From the NCBI GenBank assembly GCA_009774055.1, contig VSNB01000007.1:2661-26163 (forward strand): a stretch of DNA of 23,503 bases. The letters are read 5' to 3'. Within the stretch, counting starts at the first letter, position 1. Each line of letters starts with the position of its first letter. The notes under the pieces were generated by a model. That model had not been told where the DNA came from and searched no databases. It worked only from the letters and a program-made list of their open reading frames with translations. A program made the position numbers and the translations under genes. The DNA is from Clostridiales bacterium. Its GTDB lineage: Bacteria > Bacillota > Clostridia > Oscillospirales > Oscillospiraceae. This document shows positions 1-6,385 of this stretch, piece by piece.

Positions 1-44
1 CTCCCCCCGCCCGGCCCGCTTGCGGCGCCGGGGCCTCCTGCCGC

Positions 45-1043
45 TCAGCAGCCGATGGTGGCCGCCAGCACGGCCTTGATGGAATGCATCCGGTTCTCCG
101 CCTCGTCGAACACCACGGAGTGGGGGCCCCGGAACACCTCGTCGGTGACCTCCCGGATGTCCACGCCCTTGTCCTTCCACTCCTTGGCCAGCTTGGTTTC
201 GAAGTCGTGGAAGGAGGGCAGGCAGTGGAGATACAGCACGTTCCGGTTTCCGGTGCGCTCCAGGGTCTGCTCGGTGACCCGGTAGGGGGTCAGCAGCCTG
301 GCCCGCTCGGGAATGAGGGCTTCCTCGCCCATGGAGGCCCAGATGTCGCCGTAGATCACGTCCGCGCCGGTAAGGGTTCCCTCGTCGCTGGTGATCTCGA
401 TGGTGGCGCCGGTCCGCTTCGCCTCCTCCTGAACCCGGTGCAGGATGGACTGGTCCACGCCGTCGATCAGCTGCTGGGGCCCCAGGCCCACGAAGTGCAT
501 CCCCATCTTGGCGCACCCGTACATCCAGGCGTAGCACATGTTGTTGCGCACGTCGCCGGGGAACACCACCTTCACGTCCTTGAGGGGCTTGGCGCAGTGC
601 TCCTCGATGGTCATCATGTCCGCCAGAATCTGGGTGGGATGGTCCGCGTCGGTGAGACCGTTCCACACCGGCACGCCGGCGTATTTCGCCAGGTCCTCCA
701 CCACCTTCTGGTCGAAGCCCCGGTACTCGATACCGTCGAAGAACCGGCCCAGGACCTTGGCGGTGTCCTCCATGCTCTCCTTCTTGCCCATCTGGCTGCT
801 GCCGGCATCCAGGTAGGTGACGTGGGCTCCCTCCTGGGTGGCGGCCACCTCGAAGGAGCAGCGGGTGCGGGTGGAGGTCTTTTCAAAGAGCAGGACGATG
901 TGCCTGCCCTTCAGCATGGGCGCGCAGACGCCGGCGCGGCGCTTGGCCTTCAAATCGTGGCCCAAATCCAGCAGATAGCGGATTTCCTGGGGAGTGAGAT
1001 CCATGAGGGTGAGGAAGGATTTGCCTTTCAAATTGACTGCCAT
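45..1043 (-). CDS. arcB: Ornithine carbamoyltransferase, probably catabolic
   Basis: Cytosolic enzyme interconverting citrulline plus phosphate with ornithine plus carbamoyl phosphate. The 332-residue length is normal for the family. The carbamoyl-phosphate loop STRTR lies at residues 57-61, HPTQ at 135-138, and the ornithine/catalytic HCLP motif near residue 272. I start at the ATG giving MAVNLKGKSF because AAGGAG lies 7 nt upstream; the open frame extends further upstream but only into the arcA reading region. It follows arcA by 71 nt on the same strand, so the two form an arginine deiminase operon, which argues for the catabolic (ATP-yielding) direction rather than arginine biosynthesis. 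No carbamate kinase or arginine/ornithine antiporter gene is visible; they could lie beyond the left edge. The 44 bases left of the stop codon hold no gene I can recognise. Confidence 0.95.
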   Translation of the reverse strand: MAVNLKGKSFLTLMDLTPQEIRYLLDLGHDLKAKRRAGVCAPMLKGRHIVLLFEKTSTRTRCSFEVAATQEGAHVTYLDAGSSQMGKKESMEDTAKVLGRFFDGIEYRGFDQKVVEDLAKYAGVPVWNGLTDADHPTQILADMMTIEEHCAKPLKDVKVVFPGDVRNNMCYAWMYGCAKMGMHFVGLGPQQLIDGVDQSILHRVQEEAKRTGATIEITSDEGTLTGADVIYGDIWASMGEEALIPERARLLTPYRVTEQTLERTGNRNVLYLHCLPSFHDFETKLAKEWKDKGVDIREVTDEVFRGPHSVVFDEAENRMHSIKAVLAATIGC

Positions 1044-1114
1044 AGGTTTTCTCCTTATACTGTTTTTCATTCCATAGGGGATTTTGCGGGGGGCGGTCCG
1101 GCCCCGGCGGCGGA

Positions 1115-2356
1115 TTACAGCTCCTCCCGCACAAAGGGCATGGACATGCACCGCGGCCCGCCCCGGCCCCGGCTGAGCTCGCTGCAGGGGATGGTGTGGA
1201 CGGTGATGCCGTGGTCCTCCAGAATGCGGTTGGTGACGTAGTTCCGCTCGTAGACGATCACCTCGCCGGGGGCGATGGCCAGGGTGTTGCTGCCGTCGCT
1301 CCACTGCTCCCGGGCGGCGTCGATGGGGCTGTCGGACCCGCACTTGATGAGGGTGACCTGGTCCAGGCCCAGGTGCTCCTTCAGGATATCCTCCAGCCGC
1401 CCCTGCTCCTCCCGGATGTGGACCCTGCCCTCCTCCAGCTCCATGACGTACACGGTGATCTCGCTTAAAATGTTGGGATGCACGGTGAACTTGTTCCGGT
1501 CCACCATGGTGAACACGGTGTCCAGGTGCATAAAGCTCCGGGTCTTGGGGATGTTGAAGGCCAGAATCTTCTGGAAGGTCCTGCTGATGGACAGCACCGT
1601 GTGGGCGAACTTGTCGATGCTGTCCTCCTCCGTCCGCTGGGAGATGCCCACGGCGATGACCTCCGGGGACAGGATGAGGATGTCCCCGCCCTCCAAGGAG
1701 CTGGTTTCCCCCCGGTCATACCACTTGGGCGCGTCCTTGTAGACCGGATGGTACTGGAAGATGAATTTTCCGAACAGGGTTTCCCGGTTCCGGGTCACCG
1801 TGTGCATCCGGTGGAGGGATACCCCGGAGCCGATGGTGGCGAAGGGGTCCCGGGTGAAATACAGGTTGGGCATGGGGTCGATGAGGAAGGGATAGTCGTC
1901 GGACCGGAAGCTGAGGTAATCCGCCAGCTTCCCGGTTTCGAAGCCCCGCACGTCGCTCTTGCGGACTCCGGCCATCATGGCATCCACCAGCTCCCCCCGC
2001 TCCATGGAGGCGAAATAGTCCCGCAGAATATCCCGAATCCGGTGGTTCTCCAGGCCCGCCTCGTCCAGGAACTGCTCCGTCAGCTCCTGGCGGAGCTCCA
2101 GGGGGGCGATGGTTTCCTCCACCAGGTCCCTGAGGTACACCACCTCCGCCCCGTTGTCTCGCAGGCACTGGGCGAAGGCGTCGTGCTCCGCCTGGGCCAC
2201 CTTCAGGTACGGGATGTCGTCAAACAGCAGCCGCTCCAGATATTCCGGCATCAGGTTTTCCAGCTCCCGGCCCGGACGGTGGAGCATCACCTTCCGAAGC
2301 CGTCCGATCTCGCTGGTATTATGCAGGCCGGTTTTCAGCCCTGCTTCCGTTGGCAT
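1115..2356 (-). CDS. arcA: Arginine deiminase
   Basis: Hydrolyses arginine to citrulline and ammonia, the first step of the arginine deiminase pathway. The 413 residues match the family length. Visible active-site motifs are FTRDPF in the first half, EGGDIL in the middle, the histidine of MHLDTVF, and the catalytic cysteine at about residue 403 in GGPRCMSMP, ten residues from the C-terminus. The start MPTEAGLKTG is preceded by AAAGGAG about 10 nt upstream. It is the promoter-proximal gene of an arcA-arcB unit and lies 184 bp downstream (in its own direction) of a miniature inverted-repeat element. I see no convincing ArgR box. Family assignment is certain; the regulation is not. Confidence 0.97.
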   Translation of the reverse strand: MPTEAGLKTGLHNTSEIGRLRKVMLHRPGRELENLMPEYLERLLFDDIPYLKVAQAEHDAFAQCLRDNGAEVVYLRDLVEETIAPLELRQELTEQFLDEAGLENHRIRDILRDYFASMERGELVDAMMAGVRKSDVRGFETGKLADYLSFRSDDYPFLIDPMPNLYFTRDPFATIGSGVSLHRMHTVTRNRETLFGKFIFQYHPVYKDAPKWYDRGETSSLEGGDILILSPEVIAVGISQRTEEDSIDKFAHTVLSISRTFQKILAFNIPKTRSFMHLDTVFTMVDRNKFTVHPNILSEITVYVMELEEGRVHIREEQGRLEDILKEHLGLDQVTLIKCGSDSPIDAAREQWSDGSNTLAIAPGEVIVYERNYVTNRILEDHGITVHTIPCSELSRGRGGPRCMSMPFVREEL

Positions 2357-2540
2357 AAGCGCATCACTCCTTTTCTGCGCTTAGGATTGCCGGATTTGAA
2401 TGGGGCATACATCTTTTTGAAAAGAAGATTGCGCCCCGCGTATCTCCGCCTGTTCCTCTGGGGCTGCGCGGGTGCGGCTTTTTCCAGGTGGCCGGCGGGA
2501 AAATCCTGCTGCAGCGGGGATACTGGGACAAGCTGTCCTT
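2357..2540 (-). promoter_or_regulatory. arcA upstream region with leader hairpin
   Basis: Non-coding stretch between arcA and the repeat element. It contains an imperfect hairpin at 2402-2437 (GGGGC/GCCCC outer stem with an ATCTT/AAGAT inner stem) close to the ribosome binding site. No U-run follows it, so it is not an obvious terminator. No clear -35/-10 pair for arcA is visible inside this stretch. Confidence 0.35.
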
Positions 2541-2700
2541 TATAGTCGACACACTTGAAAATCGGTAAAGTTCGGGAATCAAAATGGTACGGGGCGGCGT
2601 TGTCGTCTTTGGCGGGCGTCAGCCCGCCTGCATCCTCCGCCTTGCCCCGCGCCCTTTTTCCTCCCCTCCTTTTTACCGCTTCTCAAGTGCGTCGACTATA
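2541..2700. mobile_element. Miniature inverted-repeat element, copy 1 (160 bp)
   Basis: The element begins TATAGTCGAC and ends GTCGACTATA. The first and last 30 or so bases are imperfect inverted repeats: each end reads TATAGTCGAC, then CACTTGA, then CGGTAAA, with a few mismatches. Inside is a perfect hairpin GGCGGGC/GCCCGCC with a 4-nt loop. A second diverged copy in the same orientation lies at 21197-21357. Ends of the form TA|TAGTCGA...TCGACTA|TA fit a TA target duplication, as produced by IS630/Tc1-mariner-type transposases. It is too short to encode a transposase, so it would be a MITE moved in trans. The two-copy structure is seen directly; the mobility is inferred. Confidence 0.8.
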
Positions 2701-2737
2701 TGAAGCAGCACAACCTCCCGCTGGAGTGACCGTCCAA

Positions 2738-2791
2738 TTGTAAACCAATTAAAAATATTAGGTTGACAAGTCTGCCGCTATATGGTAAAGT
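2738..2791 (+). promoter_or_regulatory. BirA operator overlapping the bioY promoter
   Basis: TTGTAAACC at 2738-2746 and GGTTGACAA at 2761-2769 form a dyad with a 14-nt AT-rich spacer, matching the known BirA biotin-repressor box (TTGTnAACC...GGTTnACAA). The right half-site contains TTGACA (2763-2768), which sits 17 nt before TAAAGT (2786-2791), a plausible -35/-10 pair. Repressor bound with biotinyl-AMP would therefore block RNA polymerase directly. The position just upstream of bioY supports the assignment. Confidence 0.88.
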
Positions 2792-2814
2792 GATGACTAC
2801 CATATGGAAGGGAG

Positions 2815-3372
2815 ATGATCCTCATCGAAATGACCGTACCAAAGATCAGTATCCGGGATATTGCCTACATTGCGGTATTCACCGCCCTGATGGCCGTCTG
2901 TTCCTGGATCTCCATCCCCACCGCCATCCCCTTTACCCTGCAGACCATGGGCGTTTTCCTGGCAGTGGGCCTGCTGGGAGGAAAGCGGGGGACGCTGGCG
3001 GTAACCGCCTATGTGCTCCTGGGCGCGGTGGGCGCGCCGGTGTTCGCGAACTTCTCCGGCGGCCTCGGCGTGCTGATGGGACAGACCGGCGGGTATATCC
3101 TGGGCTTCATCGGGTCCGCTCTGGTCATGTGGGCCATGGAGCGGCTGCTGGGGGACAGGGTGTGGGTCCTGGGGGCCGGCATGGTCCTGGGCATGCTGGT
3201 GTGCTACGCCTTCGGCACCGCCTGGTTCATGGTGGTCTACCCCATGAACGGCGAGAGCGTGGGACTGTGGACCGCCCTGACCTGGTGCGTGTTCCCCTAC
3301 GTGGTCTTTGACCTGATCAAGATCGGACTGGCCCTGGGCCTCACCAGCCAGCTGCGCCGCCATGTCCGGTAA
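2815..3372 (+). CDS. bioY: Biotin transporter S component BioY
   Basis: Membrane substrate-binding subunit of an ECF-type biotin importer. The 185 residues form about six hydrophobic segments. Typical BioY features are the N-terminal helix ending AVCSWISIP, the segment IPFTLQTMGVFLAVGLLGGKRG, the loop GAPVFANFSGGLGVLMGQTGGY, and the ending in which DLIKIGLAL precedes a basic tail. The BirA operator directly upstream supports the biotin role. Start choice is uncertain: the ATG at 2815 abuts a GGGAG sequence, while the in-frame ATG at 2830 lies 15 nt beyond it; both spacings are unusual. It overlaps the next gene by 11 nt. No EcfA/EcfT genes are in the window, so the module would be shared from elsewhere or BioY may act alone. 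Confidence 0.93.
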   Translation: MILIEMTVPKISIRDIAYIAVFTALMAVCSWISIPTAIPFTLQTMGVFLAVGLLGGKRGTLAVTAYVLLGAVGAPVFANFSGGLGVLMGQTGGYILGFIGSALVMWAMERLLGDRVWVLGAGMVLGMLVCYAFGTAWFMVVYPMNGESVGLWTALTWCVFPYVVFDLIKIGLALGLTSQLRRHVR

Positions 3373-3757
3373 GCCCCTGCCCCTGCGGCCCCACCACGGC
3401 ATGTGCATGGCCTATTTTGTGGGCCTGGGCTACAGCGGCGGCTTTTCCGCCCATATGGCGGAGCTGCTGGAGGAGCTGGCCCCCGGCCGTCCTGTCCGTT
3501 TGACGGTGGGGACCGACGCGGTGTGCTCCCACTGCCCCAACAACCACGGCGGCGTCTGCCACAAGCCGGAACGGGTGGCGGGCTACGACCGGGCGGTGCT
3601 GGAGCTCTGCGGCCTTGCGGAGGGCCAGGTGCTCCCCTTCGGCGCGTTCACCGGCCTGGTGCAGGAGAAGATTCTGGCCGCCGGCCTGCGCCCGGGCATC
3701 TGCAAAGGCTGCCAGTGGAACGAGGTCTGCGCCTCCCACGCCAGCCGGTGGGCGTGA
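3362..3757 (+). CDS. DUF1284 cysteine-rich protein
   Basis: A 131-residue soluble protein that I assign to DUF1284 from the N-terminal RPHHGMCMAYFVGLGYSGGF pattern and the cysteine spacing. Cysteines occur in HHGMCM, in CSHCPNNHGGVC and in a C-terminal CKGCQWNEVC, an arrangement suggestive of a metal or iron-sulfur site. No catalytic function is known to me. The start codon overlaps the end of bioY by 11 nt, so the gene is translationally coupled to it and under the same BirA control. A link with biotin is possible by context only. A strong terminator follows. Confidence 0.8.
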   Translation: MSGKPLPLRPHHGMCMAYFVGLGYSGGFSAHMAELLEELAPGRPVRLTVGTDAVCSHCPNNHGGVCHKPERVAGYDRAVLELCGLAEGQVLPFGAFTGLVQEKILAAGLRPGICKGCQWNEVCASHASRWA

Positions 3758-3774
3758 AGCTGTCATGATGCAGA

Positions 3775-3810
3775 AGCATCCCGGGTTCCTGTGAACCCGG
3801 GATGCTTTTT
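3775..3810 (+). terminator. Intrinsic terminator of the bioY unit
   Basis: A perfect 14-bp stem, AGCATCCCGGGTTC / GAACCCGGGATGCT, with loop CTGT, runs into a TTTTT tract. It ends the bioY-DUF1284 transcript just before the convergent larC stop codon. Confidence 0.92.
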
Positions 3811-3813
3811 GCG

Positions 3814-5028
3814 TTACTGCGCCTGTTCCGCGCGGTCATAGACCGCCCGCACGGCGGCCAGGGGGACCTTCCGCTCCGCCGCAATTTCTGCCAGGACGCC
3901 GTACTCCGGCTTGCTTTTGGTAATCCCATAGCCGGTTCCCGTCTTGCGGGGGACGGTTCCCCAGGGCGTCTCCACTGCGTCCATGGACGCCGCCAGAGCG
4001 TACCGCCGGCAGTCCGTCCGCCGGACGCCGAAGGTGGAGGTATGCCGCAGGACCTCCGCCGCCAGCCGGTCCGCGTCCCCGGGCCTGCACAGGCACGTCA
4101 GGAGGACGCCGGGGCGGTTCTTCTTCATAGCCGCCGGCGCGTAAGACACGTCCAGGGCCCCGGCCTCCAGCAGACGCTCCAGGGCGAGGCCCAGCGCCTC
4201 GCCGGTCATGTCGTCGATGTTGGCCTTCAGCTCTGTTACCTCGTCGTTGGGCTCCTCCGCCCGGGACAGGTCGTCCACCAGGAAGGCCCGCAGGCAGTTG
4301 GCCCGGGGAAAATCCTTGGTTCCGCAGCCATGGCCGCACCCTTGGATTACCCCGTCCGGCATGACTCCCCAGCTTCCCGCAAAGGTCCGCAGCAGCGCCG
4401 CGCCGGTGGGCGTGCACAGCTCTGCCTCCACGTCCCCCGCCGTCACCGGGACCCCGGTGAGCAGCTTCGCCGTAGCCGGAGCGGGAACCGGCAGCAGGCC
4501 GTGGGCGGTGCGCACCGTGCCGCTGCCCATGGTGACAGGGGAGGCGCATACCGCGTCCGGGGCCAGCAGGTACAGCAGATAGCATACCCCCGTCACGTCT
4601 ATCACCGCGTCCAAAGCCCCCACCTCATGGAAGTGGACCTCGCCCGCCTCCACGCCGTGGGCCTCCGCCTCTGCCTGGGCGATGAGGCCGTAGACCCTCC
4701 GGGCCTTCTCCCGCACCGCCTCCGGCAGAGGGAAGGCGTCGATCATGGCGTGGATATCCGCCAGCGAGCGGTGCTCGTGATGGTGATCCTGATGATGGTC
4801 ATGCATGCGGCGGCGCTCATGCCCCTCCTCCTGTCCATGGATGTCCACCCGCATATGGGTCCCGGCGATCCCCTGGCGGGTGACGCCCTCGGCCTCCAGC
4901 TTCACGCCGGGAATCAGGGCGTTCATGTCCGCCAGGAACCTCTCCTTCTCCGGGTACAGCTCGTACAGCGCGCCCATGAGCATATCCCCTGCCGCGCCCA
5001 TGGCGCACTCCAAATACAATGTTTTCAT
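3814..5028 (-). CDS. larC: Nickel-pincer cofactor biosynthesis protein LarC, single frame
   Basis: LarC inserts nickel (CTP-dependent) into the pyridinium dithiocarboxylate mononucleotide precursor made by LarB and LarE; the cofactor serves lactate racemase and related enzymes. The 404 residues begin MKTLYLECAMGAAGDMLMGA, the typical LarC N-terminus, and include HFHEVGALDAVIDVTG and the C-terminal half with ELKANIDDMTGE. A histidine-rich stretch at residues 64-86 (nine His) may bind metal. In Lactobacillus plantarum full LarC needs a programmed frameshift; here both halves are in one uninterrupted frame. Its ATG overlaps the larB stop as ATGA, so translation is coupled. No larA or larE is visible in the window. 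Confidence 0.93.
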   Translation of the reverse strand: MKTLYLECAMGAAGDMLMGALYELYPEKERFLADMNALIPGVKLEAEGVTRQGIAGTHMRVDIHGQEEGHERRRMHDHHQDHHHEHRSLADIHAMIDAFPLPEAVREKARRVYGLIAQAEAEAHGVEAGEVHFHEVGALDAVIDVTGVCYLLYLLAPDAVCASPVTMGSGTVRTAHGLLPVPAPATAKLLTGVPVTAGDVEAELCTPTGAALLRTFAGSWGVMPDGVIQGCGHGCGTKDFPRANCLRAFLVDDLSRAEEPNDEVTELKANIDDMTGEALGLALERLLEAGALDVSYAPAAMKKNRPGVLLTCLCRPGDADRLAAEVLRHTSTFGVRRTDCRRYALAASMDAVETPWGTVPRKTGTGYGITKSKPEYGVLAEIAAERKVPLAAVRAVYDRAEQAQ

Positions 5029-5783
5029 TGGCCGATCCCTTTCATCTGATTGATCCGGTGGGCCAGGAAGCCCGCCCCGAAGCCGTTGTCGATATTCACC
5101 ACGCTGACCCCGCTGGCGCAGGAGTTCAGCATGGCCAGCAGCGCCGCCAGCCCCCCCAGGTTGGCCCCGTAGCCCACGCTGGTGGGTACGGCGATCACCG
5201 GGCAGCTCACCAGTCCGCCCACCACCGAGGGCAGCGCCCCCTCCATCCCCGCCACAGCCACGATGCACCGGGCTTTTTCCAGGGTTTCCAGGGACCCCAG
5301 CAGCCGGTGGAGCCCCGCCACCCCGGCGTCGTAGACCCGGTGGACCCGGCTGCCCAGAGCCTCGGCGGTAAGGGCCGCCTCCTCGCAGGCGGCCAGGTCG
5401 CTGGTGCCGGCGGAGACTACGGCGATATCCCCCGTCAGGGGCCGCTCCGCCGGGTTCGCGACCGCCAGATGGGCTGCGGCGGAGTAGCGGTAAAGGAATT
5501 TTCCTTGTAGGAGGGCCTCTTTCTCCTCCGACAGGCGGGTGATGATAATATTGTGCGCGCCCCGGCCGATCATGGCGTTTACGATGCCCTCGATCTGCTC
5601 CGCCGTCTTGCCCTGGCCGAAAATCACCTCCGCCGCCCCTTGACGGGCGGCGCGGTGGTGGTCTACCTTGGCGTAGCCCAGATCCTCATAGGAGGCCCGG
5701 CCCAGGAGCCGGGCGGCGGCCTCGGGGGAGGTCCCACCGGAGCGGACGTCCTCCAGGAGCTTCAGAAGTTCTTTTTCGTTCAT
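5025..5783 (-). CDS. larB: Nickel-pincer cofactor biosynthesis protein LarB
   Basis: LarB carboxylates and hydrolyses nicotinic acid adenine dinucleotide, giving the dicarboxylate precursor of the nickel-pincer cofactor. The 252 residues are the usual length. The C-terminal two thirds resembles PurE-type AIR carboxylases: VVSAGTSDLAACEEAALTA, then VYDAGVAGLHR, VAVAGMEGALPSVVGGL and PTSVGYGANLGGLAALL. The N-terminal helix bundle (LLKLLEDVRSGGTSPEAAARLL) and DHHRAARQGAAEVIFGQGKT are also family hallmarks. GGAGAGG lies 6 nt before the ATG. It is the first gene of larB-larC and is preceded by a long structured leader. Confidence 0.95.
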   Translation of the reverse strand: MNEKELLKLLEDVRSGGTSPEAAARLLGRASYEDLGYAKVDHHRAARQGAAEVIFGQGKTAEQIEGIVNAMIGRGAHNIIITRLSEEKEALLQGKFLYRYSAAAHLAVANPAERPLTGDIAVVSAGTSDLAACEEAALTAEALGSRVHRVYDAGVAGLHRLLGSLETLEKARCIVAVAGMEGALPSVVGGLVSCPVIAVPTSVGYGANLGGLAALLAMLNSCASGVSVVNIDNGFGAGFLAHRINQMKGIGQ

Positions 5784-6035
5784 CGCTTACCTCTCCAATT
5801 GGTATAAAAAGCGGCGGAATTCGACAAACGGGTCTTATTTCCGCGCTTAAAGCTCGGAAATAAGACCATTGATGCAAGCCGTTTTGCTCGCCGCGGTAAA
5901 CAGCGGCAACCGCAAAACATGGCAACTATTCCTTCCGACCTTTCGGTTCGGAAGGAATATCTTGATGCCGCCTCCCCGATCGGTCTGGCGGAGATTCCTC
6001 CCAGCCGCCTTGCCGGGGTTTGCCGCTGCGCTCTG
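5784..6035 (-). promoter_or_regulatory. Structured 5' leader of larBC, class unknown
   Basis: About 250 nt of untranslated leader lies between the predicted start point and larB. Read on the minus strand it forms a chain of strong stems. There is a GGCGG/CCGCC stem within a possible CCCCG/CGGGG closure. Next is ATTCCTTCCGA paired with TCGGAAGGAAT around a GAAA-containing loop (about 5929-5958), followed by a TTTTGC...GCAAAA stem enclosing GCCGC/GCGGC (5881-5918). The last is a perfect GGTCTTATTTCCG/CGGAAATAAGACC stem capped by GCTT/AAGC (5831-5867). The linkers between stems are similar: GGCATCAAG, TTGCCATG and CTTGCATCAATGG. I cannot match it to a known riboswitch. The structure is seen; regulation of larBC by it is inferred. 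Confidence 0.6.
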
Positions 6036-6041
6036 CCTGAC

Positions 6042-6070
6042 ACTATATCATGGGATGCGGCGCAAAACAA
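6042..6070 (-). promoter_or_regulatory. Promoter of larBC
   Basis: On the minus strand TTGTTT is followed after exactly 17 nt by TATAGT, with TGA just before the -10 as an extended -10 element. It lies immediately after the terminator of the upstream unit, giving larBC an independent transcript with a start near 6035. Confidence 0.75.
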
Positions 6071-6080
6071 GTGGACCATG

Positions 6081-6122
6081 AAAATTTCGCGGCCCGCCAA
6101 ACGGCGGACCGCGCGTTTTTTA
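6081..6122 (-). terminator. Intrinsic terminator after the ABC transporter operon
   Basis: CGCGGTCCGCC and GGCGGGCCGCG (minus strand) pair along 11 bp with one G-U pair around loop GTTT, followed by AAATTTT. It abuts the stop codon of the 77-aa membrane protein and separates that operon from larBC. Confidence 0.75.
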
Positions 6123-6353
6123 TTGAAAGGGAAAAACACCCGTTACGCTCATGCCGATCACCCACACCGCCGCCGCCAGCAGGGCGAGGCCCGGTATCCG
6201 CATCAGCCATTCGTAGTGCGGCGGCGTGCGCCGCTGCCCGTCCGGCCCCCGCTTGTGGAGCATCCACCACAGCGGGCGGCTGAACCCTACCAGCAGCGTC
6301 CCCGCCATCAAACACAGCATGGCCAGCATCAGCGCGGTATCTACTCGATCCAT
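6120..6353 (-). CDS. Small two-helix membrane protein, unknown
   Basis: A 77-residue protein with two hydrophobic segments, roughly residues 7-25 and 52-74 (PGLALLAAAVWVIGMSVTGV). They are joined by a basic loop (HKRGPDGQRRTPPHYE). The start is supported by AAAGGAG 9 nt upstream. It follows the permease gene by 32 nt on the same strand and is followed by a terminator, so it is the last gene of the transporter operon. I do not recognise the family. Context suggests an accessory or immunity-like membrane component, but nothing in the sequence proves that. Confidence 0.75.
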   Translation of the reverse strand: MDRVDTALMLAMLCLMAGTLLVGFSRPLWWMLHKRGPDGQRRTPPHYEWLMRIPGLALLAAAVWVIGMSVTGVFPFQ

Positions 6354-6385
6354 TTGTCAACGCTCCTTTCTTGTTTTGCGTCCCG

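Noticed and set aside
2364..2582. A 72-codon minus-strand open frame upstream of arcA.
   Set aside because: It crosses the MITE boundary, lacks a ribosome binding site and has no recognisable features.
5784..6035. Known riboswitch classes (NiCo, cobalamin, TPP, Moco, T-box) for the larBC leader.
   Set aside because: None of the conserved core sequences I know for these classes could be placed; left as an unknown structured leader.
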